Origin: Burkholderiaceae bacterium 26
Lineage (GTDB): Bacteria > Pseudomonadota > Gammaproteobacteria > Burkholderiales > Burkholderiaceae
DNA length: 64,000 bases
Direction: 5' to 3'
Assembly: GCA_000955795.1 (NCBI GenBank)
Contig: JYOB01000016.1
Location: 273,908-337,907 of the forward strand
This document shows positions 44,063 to 53,184 of this stretch, piece by piece. The notes under the pieces were generated by a model, which did no database searches, was not told where the DNA came from, and saw nothing but the letters and a program-made list of their open reading frames with translations. The position numbers and the translations under genes are program-made. Each line of letters starts with the position of its first letter. Position 1 is the first letter of the stretch.

Positions 44063-45455
44063 TGCTCTCTGAGGGCGATGGAAGGTGCTGCGCATCGTCG
44101 CCAGCATCTGCACGGTTGCGCGCCAGCGCACGCGCATACACCGACGGCGCACCGGCTGCATGTGCCGTCACATAGCCGGTAATACACGCCAACATGAGTG
44201 GCAGCACCACCTGATACGACAGCGTCATCTCGAAGATCATCAGGATCGACATGAGCGGCGCATGCGTGGTGGCTGCCAGCAGCGCGCCCATGCCGACCAC
44301 CGCGTAGCTGACCGGCACCGGCGCAACACCTGGCAGCAGCGCGTGCATGCCCGTGCCGTACAGCAAACCGAGCGCCGCACCACAGAACAGCGTGGGCGTG
44401 AACACACCACCCACCGCGCCAGAGCCCGCGCTCGACGCCGTCGCCACCACCTTGCAGATCAGCACCAGCGCCACCGTCTGCCACAGCCACGGCTCGTGCA
44501 GAAAGCTATTGACCACGCTGTAGCCGTTGCCCCAGACCTCGGGCACGCCCGTGGACAGCGCACCGACGATCAATCCGCCAGCGGCCAATCGCAGCGTGAG
44601 CGGCAGCTTGGTCTGTGCGAACGCATCACGCGCGCGGTCAATCAGCCCCAGCAGCAGCGGCCCCACCATCCCCGCCGCCAAACCAAGGCCCAGATACGTC
44701 AACACTTCCCAGCCGGAAACGAAATCGAAGTGCGGCATCTCGTAGACCGCCCCGTACCCGAAGAACTGGCGCACCACGATATCGGCGGTGACAGCGGCCA
44801 CCAGCAGCGGCCCGAGCGTTGCCGTGGTGATGACGCCAAACACGATTTCACAGACAAACACGGCGCCAGAGATGGGCGCGTTATAAGCGGAGGTGATGCC
44901 AGCGGCCGCACCGCAGGCGACCAGCAGACGCAGTTGCTCGACTGGCACGGGCGTCCAGTGCCGCAACACGCGGCCGACCAGCGAGCCGCACATTGCCGCC
45001 AATTGCACCATCGGCCCTTCGCGCCCGATCGACGCGCCGCTGGCCACCGAGCACAACGACGACGCACTGCGCACCAGGCTCTGGCGCGCGCTAAGCACGC
45101 CATGGCCCACGGCAATGGCTTCCATATAGTCTTCCGAGCCTTTTCGGGGGATCCACTTCAGGCCCACTTGCAACGTGATGCCTGCCAGCAGCCCACCTGC
45201 GGTCGGCACCAGCAGGCGCGCCCACCACGGCAACGCGCGTGCCGTGGCCACCAAACCCTGGTCCGTACCCGAGAGCCACCATTGCAGATGGCGCAGGCAC
45301 TCGCGAAACAGGATCGTCGACAAGGCGCCCGCGCAGCCGATCACCCCGGCAATCACGAACACCAGATGCTCGCGACCGAACGGCAGCCGGGCAGTCGCGC
45401 GCCGCCACCGTGGCTGGCGCGGCACTTCAGATTGAGGCGGCGGCGTGTCGGTCAT
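44052..45455 (-). CDS. ClC family chloride channel/transporter (ClcB-like)
   Basis: A 467-residue membrane protein with ClC signatures: GASIGREGPMVQLAAMCGSL (about 150-169, containing the GREGP anion-binding loop), the fragment SAYNAPISGAVFVCEI, and GSGAVGGVFTPTLFCGAALG. It moves chloride, or exchanges it for protons. The start at 45455 (MTDTPPPQSEVPRQ) is chosen since the family fold begins shortly after; a longer frame exists but is atypical. No strong ribosome binding site is visible. The C-terminal end is formed by a copy of the dispersed repeat. Confidence 0.86.
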   Translation of the reverse strand: MTDTPPPQSEVPRQPRWRRATARLPFGREHLVFVIAGVIGCAGALSTILFRECLRHLQWWLSGTDQGLVATARALPWWARLLVPTAGGLLAGITLQVGLKWIPRKGSEDYMEAIAVGHGVLSARQSLVRSASSLCSVASGASIGREGPMVQLAAMCGSLVGRVLRHWTPVPVEQLRLLVACGAAAGITSAYNAPISGAVFVCEIVFGVITTATLGPLLVAAVTADIVVRQFFGYGAVYEMPHFDFVSGWEVLTYLGLGLAAGMVGPLLLGLIDRARDAFAQTKLPLTLRLAAGGLIVGALSTGVPEVWGNGYSVVNSFLHEPWLWQTVALVLICKVVATASSAGSGAVGGVFTPTLFCGAALGLLYGTGMHALLPGVAPVPVSYAVVGMGALLAATTHAPLMSILMIFEMTLSYQVVLPLMLACITGYVTAHAAGAPSVYARALARNRADAGDDAQHLPSPSESTQK

Positions 45456-45507
45456 GTCGGTTCGTGCAAGGACAAGCCGACATGATAGCGGCGGCGCCGC
45501 ACCGGCT

Positions 45508-45825
45508 TTAAGTCGATGTTGCGACCAGGGCGTCTGGCAACCACGCCTGCGGTGTGTCAGCGCTGCGACGATTCGGGCCCCAGGCAATGACGCGCACCTC
45601 TACGAGGTTTTCGATCACGAAAGGGTCGCGCCCAACAATGGCGTCGATCTCTTCGCGGGATTCGGCACGCGCCAGGATGCCACCGCCCTCCCGCGGGAAG
45701 AACGGCCCCGACATCAGAAAGTGGCCGCTCGCATAGTGAGCGTCCAGATGCGCTCGGTGCGCAGGGAGCACCCGATCAAGTGCTTCGAGCGGTGCGGTGT
45801 AGTTGAAAAGAATCAGGTACAGCAT
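45508..45825 (-). CDS. YciI family protein
   Basis: A 105-residue protein, MLYLILFNYTAPLEALDRVL onwards. The YciI core has the conserved histidines in PAHRAHLDAHYASGHFLMSG and the segment AIVGRDPFVIENLVEVRVIA, a dimeric alpha/beta barrel fold related to muconolactone isomerase and dehydrochlorinases. AGGAG lies nine bases before the start at 45825; a much longer in-frame extension overlaps the quinone oxidoreductase gene and is not real. Function unknown, probably a small enzyme. Confidence 0.85.
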   Translation of the reverse strand: MLYLILFNYTAPLEALDRVLPAHRAHLDAHYASGHFLMSGPFFPREGGGILARAESREEIDAIVGRDPFVIENLVEVRVIAWGPNRRSADTPQAWLPDALVATST

Positions 45826-45904
45826 GCGACGGCTCCTTGTGGGATGAGGTGAAACCTTCGAAACGCGAGACCCGGCAGCGTGAAGCAACGACGCTGAGTG
45901 TCCC

Positions 45905-45924
45905 GCAGAAACGGGTACGCTTTG
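45905..45924 (+). repeat. Dispersed 20-bp repeat, copy 2
   Basis: GCAGAAACGGGTACGCTTTG, between the YciI start and the quinone oxidoreductase stop. 19 of 20 bases match the consensus. Confidence 0.85.
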
Positions 45925-45952
45925 CACGGAAACCCTTCGGCGCGCAGGGTTC

Positions 45953-46951
45953 TCAAGGGCGCAAGAGCAGTGCGCCCGAGGTCTGTCCGGCTTCCAGTGC
46001 GGTATGCGCGGCGGCCGCATCTTCCAGCGCATAGGTGCCGCCCACCGGCACGCGCACGCCATCCAGCATGCGCTGCAATGCCGCCTGCGCCCCCGTCCGG
46101 TAGTTCGACAGATCGGCCATGTAGCGGAATACGCCTGGCCGCGCCAGCGCAATCGAGCGCGACGGTCCAAGCGCCGCAAGATCGACGACATCCGTTTGGG
46201 CGTTGCCCACATCGCCCGCCTGACCGATGCTGGCCACCATGCCGAACGGCCGCGTCACCGCCAACGACGTCTGCAGCATCGTGCCGCCAATCCCATCGAT
46301 CACATAGTCGACGCCTTCTCCGCCGGTGAGCTGCAGCACGGCTTCGCGCACGTCCTGCTGGCGATGCAGCACGACGTGGTCTGCGCCATGGCCCAGCGCG
46401 ACGGCGGCCTTGGCTTCGGTGCCAACCGTACCGATCACGCGCGCACCCTGGCGCTTGGCCCACTGCACCAGCAACACACCCAGGCCGCCGGCAGCGGCGT
46501 GCACGAGCACCGTATCGCCGGCGCGCATCTGCCGTACACGCGTCAGCAGCATGTGCGCGGTAATGCCGCGAACCAACGTGGCCGCGACGGTTTGGTCATC
46601 AAGCGCATCCGGCAAGGCAATCGCCCGTTCGGCCGGGATGTTGCGATGGCTGCTGTAGCCACCGGGCGCGCCGTCCATGAGGCCGGCCCAGGCCACGCGC
46701 TGGCCAACCACAAAACCGCGTACATCCGTACCCACGGCTTCCACCACGCCCACGCCCTCCACCCCGAGCACCGCCGGGAATGCCGGCACCGGGTACAGCC
46801 CGACACGGTGATACACGTCGACAAAGTTCACGCCGACGGCGGTATGCCGCACAGTCAACGCATTCGGGCCGGGGGGCGCCAACATCAGGCTGGCGGGCCG
46901 CAAACCCAATGCCGGTCCGGGTTCGCGCAGTTGGATCACCTTGGCATGCAT
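45953..46951 (-). CDS. NAD(P)H:quinone oxidoreductase (zinc-free MDR family)
   Basis: A 332-residue medium-chain reductase. Landmarks are the N-terminal barrel GVNFVDVYHRVGLYPVPAFP, the nucleotide-binding segment VLVHAAAGGLGVLLVQWAKR (AxxGGxG), and VDYVIDGIGGTMLQTSL. It lacks structural zinc cysteines, as in QorA. It reduces quinones or enones using NADPH. AGGA lies eight bases before the ATG, and a copy of the dispersed repeat ends fourteen bases before the start. Divergent from the LysR gene at 47082, which may regulate it. Confidence 0.88.
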   Translation of the reverse strand: MHAKVIQLREPGPALGLRPASLMLAPPGPNALTVRHTAVGVNFVDVYHRVGLYPVPAFPAVLGVEGVGVVEAVGTDVRGFVVGQRVAWAGLMDGAPGGYSSHRNIPAERAIALPDALDDQTVAATLVRGITAHMLLTRVRQMRAGDTVLVHAAAGGLGVLLVQWAKRQGARVIGTVGTEAKAAVALGHGADHVVLHRQQDVREAVLQLTGGEGVDYVIDGIGGTMLQTSLAVTRPFGMVASIGQAGDVGNAQTDVVDLAALGPSRSIALARPGVFRYMADLSNYRTGAQAALQRMLDGVRVPVGGTYALEDAAAAHTALEAGQTSGALLLRP

Positions 46952-46964
46952 GGCAAAAATCCTC

Positions 46965-46984
46965 GCAGAAATGGGTACGCTTTT
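46965..46984 (+). repeat. Dispersed 20-bp repeat, copy 3
   Basis: GCAGAAATGGGTACGCTTTT, one mismatch to consensus, in the divergent promoter between the quinone oxidoreductase and LysR genes, immediately upstream of the former. Confidence 0.85.
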
Positions 46985-47081
46985 CGGTTTTGGTGATGAC
47001 GGGTACCGCGTTCGTCACGTTGTGAAACAAGCGTAATCCGTTCATAATCACCCGGGAATTCACAAAAACCGATCAGCTTCT

Positions 47082-48029
47082 GTGCAAAAAAGCCCAGGTC
47101 GACCAAAAAATGTGCGTGCCCTGGCGCGTGCGGCGGCGGCCGAACCTTCCTCTTCCTTGCAATGGGATGACGTACGCTACTTTCTCGTGCTGGCGCGCGA
47201 GGGCAGCTTGTCGGCCGCTGCGCGGCGGCTGGCGGTGGAACACACCACGGTAGCGCGGCGTGCCGATGCGTTGGAGCAGTCGTTGGGCGTGCGCTTGTTC
47301 GACCGCCTGCCGCGCGGCTGGCGCCTGACCGCTGAAGGCAACGCACTGGCCGAGCGCGCTGAACGCATGGAGCAGGAAGCCGCCGGCTTTGCGCGTGCGG
47401 CAGCTGGGGCGGGCAGCTTGCGCGGGACGGTGCGTATCTCCGCGCCGCCCACGGTGGCCAGCCACATCATTGCGCCAAACCTGGCGACACTGCGCCGGCA
47501 ATGGCCCGGCATCGACCTCGTGCTGCTCGGAGAAAAGCGCAACGCCAACCTGATGGCGCACGAAGCTGACCTGGCAGTGCGCTTGTCACGCCCGACGTCA
47601 TCTACTTTGGCGACACGGCCGCTGGGCGACCTCGGCTACGGCCTGTACGCCACCGCAGAAGTGCTCGCACGCCCCGAATCAGAGTGGGAATTCATCGGCT
47701 ACGACGAAAACCTGCGCCACGTCCCGCAACAGCGCTGGCTGGACAACTACGCAGGCGAACGTCGCGTGGTCTTACGTTGCAGCGATCTGGCGGCGATGCA
47801 TCAGGCGGCGCTGGCCGGACTGGGTGTCGCGGCGCTGCCTCACCTGCTTGGCGCGCCCGCAGAAACGGGTACGCTTTTGCGCCGGTTGCCCGTCGACGAT
47901 CCTGGGTTGCATCGAGAAATCTGGCTGGTGATCCACCCCGACGTTCGACGATCACCGCGCGTGCGGGCCGTGGCCGACGCATTGATCGCGCTGTTCGACG
48001 CACAGCGACACGTATTGGCGGGCATTTGA
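47082..48029 (+). CDS. LysR family transcriptional regulator
   Basis: A 315-residue LysR regulator with an N-terminal extension of about 28 residues, a helix-turn-helix (VRYFLVLAREGSLSAAARRL, EHTTVARRADALEQSLGVRL) and an effector domain. The start is taken as GTG 47082; downstream GTGs are possible. Near residue 262 the protein contains AETGTLL, encoded exactly by copy 4 of the dispersed repeat, so the repeat is tolerated within an otherwise normal domain. It diverges from the quinone oxidoreductase gene, its likely target. Confidence 0.86.
   Translation: MQKSPGRPKNVRALARAAAAEPSSSLQWDDVRYFLVLAREGSLSAAARRLAVEHTTVARRADALEQSLGVRLFDRLPRGWRLTAEGNALAERAERMEQEAAGFARAAAGAGSLRGTVRISAPPTVASHIIAPNLATLRRQWPGIDLVLLGEKRNANLMAHEADLAVRLSRPTSSTLATRPLGDLGYGLYATAEVLARPESEWEFIGYDENLRHVPQQRWLDNYAGERRVVLRCSDLAAMHQAALAGLGVAALPHLLGAPAETGTLLRRLPVDDPGLHREIWLVIHPDVRRSPRVRAVADALIALFDAQRHVLAGI
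47859..47878 (+). repeat. Dispersed 20-bp repeat, copy 4 (inside LysR gene)
   Basis: Perfect match to GCAGAAACGGGTACGCTTTT, followed by GC which makes a 22-base imperfect dyad. In the gene it is read as Ala-Glu-Thr-Gly-Thr-Leu. Confidence 0.9.
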
Positions 48030-48035
48030 ACGTAC

Positions 48036-48055
48036 GCAGAAACGGGTACGCTTTT
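48036..48055 (+). repeat. Dispersed 20-bp repeat, copy 5
   Basis: Perfect consensus copy, beginning seven bases after the LysR stop codon and only 157 bases from copy 4. Confidence 0.9.
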
Positions 48056-48066
48056 GGATGAAAATG

Positions 48067-48123
48067 AACCGCAAACCCAATGGATATGCGGTTCTTACAC
48101 CTCGGCAATATTGCATGCCGAGG
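48067..48123. terminator. Two hairpins between convergent LysR and livF genes
   Basis: AACCGCA (48067-48073) pairs with TGCGGTT (48087-48093), and CCTCGGCA (48100-48107) with TGCCGAGG (48116-48123), both perfect. Neither is followed by a T run, but they occupy the gap where both transcripts must end. Confidence 0.5.
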
Positions 48124-48137
48124 CGTGCAAAAAACAC

Positions 48138-48859
<722 letters not shown>

Positions 48860-48863
<4 letters not shown>

Positions 48864-49657
48864 GCCGTCTCCTTCTGCGCGGCATCGCCGTTCGCTTCAT
48901 CGTCATCATCGCGGCCCAGGTACGCCTCGATGACTTGCGGATCGTTGCGGATCGCCTCGGGCGGCCCCTCGGCAATGATGCGGCCGAAGTTGAGCACCGC
49001 AATGCGCTCGCACAGGCCCATCACAAAGCGCATGTCGTGCTCGATCATGAAGATCGTGTAGCCGCGCGCCTTGATGTTCTCGATCTCGGCCATCAGGTCG
49101 ACCTTCTCGCCCGTATTCATGCCGGCGACGGGCTCGTCGAGCAACAGCAGTTTGGGTTCGGTGGCCAGCGCCCGCGCGAGTTCAAGCTTGCGCTGGTCGC
49201 CGTACGAGAGGTTGTCGGCAATGTCGTGTGCCTTGTGATCGAGCTTGACCCACGAGAGCAACTCCAGCGCACGGTCGCGCGCGCGGCGCTCGGCAGCACG
49301 GTACTTGGGCAGCGACAGCAGCAGGCCCGGCGCGCCGTAGTCCAGATGCCGGTGCATGCCGACCACCACGTTTTCCAGCAGCGTCATCTCCTTGAAGATG
49401 CGGATGTTCTGGAAGGTGCGCGCAATGCCCATCTTCGTGATCTGGTGCGGCTTCTTGCCAACGAGATTTTCGCCGTTGAACGTGAGCGAGCCGCCCGTGG
49501 GTGCCAGCAGGCCGGTGATCAGGTTGAACACCGTCGTCTTGCCGGCGCCGTTCGGGCCGATCAAGCCGAAGATGCTGCCTTGCGGCACTTCAATGTTGAC
49601 GTCCTGCAAAACCGACAGGCCGCCAAAGCGCTTGGAAATGGATGTGAGCTTCAGCAT
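48860..49657 (-). CDS. livG: Branched-chain amino acid ABC transporter ATPase LivG
   Basis: A 265-residue ABC ATPase starting MLKLTSISKRFGGLSVLQDV. Walker A is GPNGAGKTTVFNLI, the LivG-specific region IARTFQNIRIFKEMTLLENV follows, then NLSYGDQRKLELARALATEP and Walker B LLLLDEPVAGMN. The C-terminal tail is acidic (DDDDEANGD). GAGG precedes the chosen start; an earlier ATG would overlap livM. Confidence 0.93.
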
Positions 49658-49664
49658 GGCGGCC

Positions 49665-50573
49665 TCAGTGCGATTCATTGGAAGCAGCTCGGGTGCCGCC
49701 CGTGCCCGGCATGGTGCCGCCGCGCTTCATGCCGAACCAGCGCGCGAAACGCGCCGGATCCCAGATGCCCTTGGGCAGGAACAGCACGATCACCATCAGG
49801 ATCACGCCGTTGACGACCAAGCGGAAATCCTTGAACGCACGCAGCAGCTCGGGCAGCAGCGACAGGATCAGGCTGCCGAGCACCGGGCCCGCCAGGCCGT
49901 TGGTGCCGCCCAGAATCGTCATCGTGAGAATTTCAACGCCGCGATCGAAGCCGAATTCGTTCGGGCCGATGAAGAACGTCAGGTGCGCATTGAGTGCGCC
50001 CGCGAGCCCGGCGATGGCCGCACCCAGCGTGAACGCCAGCAGCTTGGTGCCGGCCACGTTGATGCCCATGAGGCCCGCGGCGGTTTCGTCTTCCTTGATG
50101 GCCTCGAATGCGCGGCCAACCTTGGACCGCCGCATGCGCGCCAGCACGAACAGCGTGGCCAATACGGCCAGCGCCACGTGCCACCACTCGGTCAGCTGCG
50201 GAATGCCGTTCAGGCCCAGCGCGCCGCCGGTCCAGTCTTCGGTGTTCAGGATCAGCACGCGCACGACTTCGCCAAAACCAAGCGTGGCCATGGCCAGATA
50301 CACGCCGGAAAGACGCAGCGTCGGCCGGCCGATGACAACGGCCACCACGGCGGGCGCCACCATGCCACCCAGCAGCGCGACCGAAAACGGCATGTCCGCA
50401 TTCATCGTCAGCAGCGCGGAGGTATACGCGCCGATGCCCATGAAAGCCGCATTCGCCATCGCCAGAAGGCCGCACGACAGCGTGAGATAAATGGACAGCG
50501 CCAGCAACGCGTTGATGCCCAGCGTAAGCACCAGGTTGCTGTAGACCGGCCAGAAGTTGTCGAACCATTCCAT
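49665..50573 (-). CDS. livM: Branched-chain amino acid ABC transporter permease LivM
   Basis: A 302-residue inner-membrane permease with about nine hydrophobic segments. The family stretch LSCGLLAMANAAFMGIGAYT and the coupling loop EDETAAGLMGINVAGTKLLA (EAA-like) are present, as is GGTNGLAGPVLGSLILSLLP. It starts MEWFDNFWPVYSNLVLTLGI. Ten bases separate it from livH. Confidence 0.92.
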   Translation of the reverse strand: MEWFDNFWPVYSNLVLTLGINALLALSIYLTLSCGLLAMANAAFMGIGAYTSALLTMNADMPFSVALLGGMVAPAVVAVVIGRPTLRLSGVYLAMATLGFGEVVRVLILNTEDWTGGALGLNGIPQLTEWWHVALAVLATLFVLARMRRSKVGRAFEAIKEDETAAGLMGINVAGTKLLAFTLGAAIAGLAGALNAHLTFFIGPNEFGFDRGVEILTMTILGGTNGLAGPVLGSLILSLLPELLRAFKDFRLVVNGVILMVIVLFLPKGIWDPARFARWFGMKRGGTMPGTGGTRAASNESH

Positions 50574-50583
50574 GTCGGTCTCC

Positions 50584-51465
50584 TTATGCCTTGCGTTCGA
50601 GCACCTTGCCGAACAGCCCTTGCGGCCGCACCAGCAGGATCAGGAACAGCAGACCGAACGCCACGGCGTCGCGCATGGTCGAGCCGATGTAGGCCACTGA
50701 CAGCACCTCGGCAAAGCCGAGGAACAGCCCGCCGAGCATTGCGCCGCGAATATCGCCCAGGCCGCCCAGGATGATGACCGCGATACCCTTGTGCAGCATC
50801 GGCTGGCCCATCAGCGGGAACACGGCGTTGGAGTACAGGCCGATCAGCACGCCCGACAACCCGCCCAGCGCTGCGGCTGCAAACGAGGTCAGCAGGAACA
50901 GCCCTTCGACATTGATGCCGAGCAGCGCCGCTGCCTTGGGCGACTCCGCAATCGCGCGCAGCGCGCGGCCGAGTTGCGTGCGCTTGAGCAGCAGCATAAG
51001 CGCGCCCATCAGCACGAACGACAGCACGATGATGCCCAGCTCCAGCGGCGTGAGATGGATGCCGCCCAGGTCCAGCGAGGCGTCCGACACGAGCCCGGCC
51101 GGGAAGCGCAGGTTCTCGGCGCCAAACGCGCCTTGCATGGCGTTATTGATGGCGATGCCCGCACCGATGGTGCCGATCATCGGAATCAGGTGGGGCGCGT
51201 TGCGGCGACGCAGCGGTCGCAGCAGCAGCACATCGATGATGAGGCCGGCCACGCCGCTCACGGCAAAACCGACAGCCAGCGCCGCCCACAGCGGCAGATC
51301 GAAGTGGAGGACGACCTGCAGCGCCGCATAGGCACCGAGCATGAAGACCGCGCCGTGCGACAGGTTGATCACGCCCAGGATGCCGAAAACCAGCGTGAAC
51401 CCCAGGGCGAACAACGCATACACGCAGCCGAGCGACAGCGCATTGACGAGTTGCTGTTCCAGCAT
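50584..51465 (-). CDS. livH: Branched-chain amino acid ABC transporter permease LivH
   Basis: A 293-residue permease starting MLEQQLVNALSLGCVYALFA. The family strings VINLSHGAVFMLGAYAALQV, the loop AIAESPKAAALLGINVEGLF and ILGGLGDIRGAMLGGLFLGF are seen. It is separated from the binding-protein gene by a terminator-like hairpin, so its expression may be lower than that of livK. Confidence 0.92.
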   Translation of the reverse strand: MLEQQLVNALSLGCVYALFALGFTLVFGILGVINLSHGAVFMLGAYAALQVVLHFDLPLWAALAVGFAVSGVAGLIIDVLLLRPLRRRNAPHLIPMIGTIGAGIAINNAMQGAFGAENLRFPAGLVSDASLDLGGIHLTPLELGIIVLSFVLMGALMLLLKRTQLGRALRAIAESPKAAALLGINVEGLFLLTSFAAAALGGLSGVLIGLYSNAVFPLMGQPMLHKGIAVIILGGLGDIRGAMLGGLFLGFAEVLSVAYIGSTMRDAVAFGLLFLILLVRPQGLFGKVLERKA

Positions 51466-51512
51466 GATGAATCAGAGTGAGGTGCGGCCGAATGTCACCA
51501 AAGCAGCCGCAA

Positions 51513-51546
51513 AAAAAGCGATGGGGCGTAGGTTTAGCTACGCCCC
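51513..51546 (-). terminator. Attenuating terminator between livK and livH
   Basis: Reading minus, GGGGCGTAG (51546-51538) pairs with CTACGCCCC (51531-51523) around a six-base loop, followed soon by seven T (51517-51511). It would let livK be made in excess over the permease and ATPase genes by partial read-through. Confidence 0.75.
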
Positions 51547-51574
51547 GCGTTTCGGTTTCAACGAGAACCGAAGA

Positions 51575-52735
51575 TTACTTCTCGATCGTGTACTTGCCGT
51601 TCTTGGTCACGCTCACGATCGGCGTCTGCACGGCGTCATAGCCGGCCGGCTTGCCACGTGCCGTCACCTGGCGGAACGCAAACGCCCCGGTCGCCCCAAC
51701 GTGCTTGACTGCCGGCAGCGCATCGCGGATCGCCTTGCGATCGGCTTCGAGGTTGCCGCTGAACTTCACCTTCTTCAGCGCTGTCGCCGCGATGTACATC
51801 GCGTCATACGACTGCGCCGCAAACTGATCCGGCGCTGCCTTGTACTTGGCGGTGTAGGCGGTGATGAACTTGCTGTTCTCGGCCGTGTGGTTCTCGATCG
51901 ACCACGGGCTGCCCACCCACAGGTTGTCGGACTTGTCCTTGGCCAGGTCGAACACCTTGACCGAGTTCATCCCATTGCCGCCGATGATCGGCACGTTCAG
52001 GCCGAGCTGACGCGCCTGCACCATGATCGGACCACCTTCGGCAATCAGCGCCGACAGCACGATCGCATCCGGATTCGTCGCCTTGATCTTGGTGAGTTGC
52101 GCCTTGAAGTCGACGTCGCCCTTGGCGAAGGTCTCGGTGGTCGTCACCGGGATCTTCAGGTCTTCGAGCGCCTTCTTGAAGTTGTCGTAGCCGCTCTTGG
52201 TGAAGACGTCGTCGTTGCCGTACAGCACGGCGACCTTCTTCACGCCGGCCTTCTTCACAACGGTCTGGATCGTGGCCGGCAGCACGTCGGCTTCGGTCAC
52301 GGAATTGCGGAAGACGAAATCACCAATGCTGGTGATGCCGTCTGCGGTGTTGGAAGTGCCAAAGGCAACCGTCTTGGAGGCCTGCGCGATCGGATCGGCC
52401 GCCTGTGCCGAGTTCGACAGCGTGGGGCCGAACACCATCGCCACCTTGTCCTGGAAGATCAGCTTCTTGAAGACGTTGATGGCCTCTTCCTTCTTGCCCT
52501 GCTCGTCTTCGATCACCAGCGCGATCTTGCTGCCGTTGATACCGCCCGCGGCGTTGATCTCATCAGCGGCCAGCTGGAAGCCGTTGCGGATGGCCACGCC
52601 GTACTGCGCTGCGCCGCCCGACAGCGCTTCGGCCACACCAATCTTGATGTCCTGGGCCGCGGTTGCCGCGCCCGTTGCGATTGCCGCCCCCGCAGCCACT
52701 GCCGTCAACAGCAGCCGTTTGATCATTTTTTGCAT
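51575..52735 (-). CDS. livK: Branched-chain amino acid ABC transporter binding protein LivK
   Basis: A 386-residue periplasmic binding protein, with a signal peptide MQKMIKRLLLTAVAAGAAIA and cleavage after ATAA. The Leu/Ile/Val-binding fold shows IKIGVAEALSGGAAQYG, RNGFQLAADEINAAGGINGS and LYGNDDVFTKSGYDNFKKAL. It captures branched-chain amino acids or related amides and delivers them to LivHMGF. AGGAG lies upstream of the chosen ATG. First gene of the operon. Confidence 0.92.
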   Translation of the reverse strand: MQKMIKRLLLTAVAAGAAIATGAATAAQDIKIGVAEALSGGAAQYGVAIRNGFQLAADEINAAGGINGSKIALVIEDEQGKKEEAINVFKKLIFQDKVAMVFGPTLSNSAQAADPIAQASKTVAFGTSNTADGITSIGDFVFRNSVTEADVLPATIQTVVKKAGVKKVAVLYGNDDVFTKSGYDNFKKALEDLKIPVTTTETFAKGDVDFKAQLTKIKATNPDAIVLSALIAEGGPIMVQARQLGLNVPIIGGNGMNSVKVFDLAKDKSDNLWVGSPWSIENHTAENSKFITAYTAKYKAAPDQFAAQSYDAMYIAATALKKVKFSGNLEADRKAIRDALPAVKHVGATGAFAFRQVTARGKPAGYDAVQTPIVSVTKNGKYTIEK

Positions 52736-53184
52736 GCGAACCTGCTCCTTGTTTGTCCGTCGCGATTGCTTGAATGCGATTCGTCTCGAAGATGCGCTGG
52801 CCCAACACCGTCGCTCCCCCCGCATGCGCCCTGCATCGCGTCCGGACGCTCACCTGCCGGGTTTCGCGCCACGAAGACAAACAACGTTGGCGAAACGACG
52901 GAAGACCTGCCGGGCGAGCGATGCCGGATCGGGCATGCGTGCACCGGAAGTGCGTCGGAGTGTGAAGCGAAGGCGCCATGGGTACAGCGCTCTTGTGCGA
53001 CGCGCCGGGGTGGCCGGCACGTGCAGTCAGTCGCGGGACTTTACCGGAAAGCGCACGACCGTGCGATAGGGGATTGTCCGCCGCCCGGCCTGGGGGGCGA
53101 CTGTTGCGGCGCAATATTGCCCGGCGACGCCATCAAATCGACGTGGAGCGTACCCGTTTCTGCGTGCCTTGCCGCATTGCGAAA
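52736..53184. other. Upstream region of the liv operon
   Basis: This 449-base gap holds the livK promoter and the end of the cyclase transcript. Apart from copy 6 of the dispersed repeat near its right end I see no gene, clear palindrome or RNA. Confidence 0.4.
53144..53163 (-). repeat. Dispersed 20-bp repeat, copy 6
   Basis: Minus strand reads GCAGAAACGGGTACGCTCCA: the first 17 bases match the consensus exactly. It lies 22 bases beyond the stop of the diguanylate cyclase gene. Confidence 0.85.
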
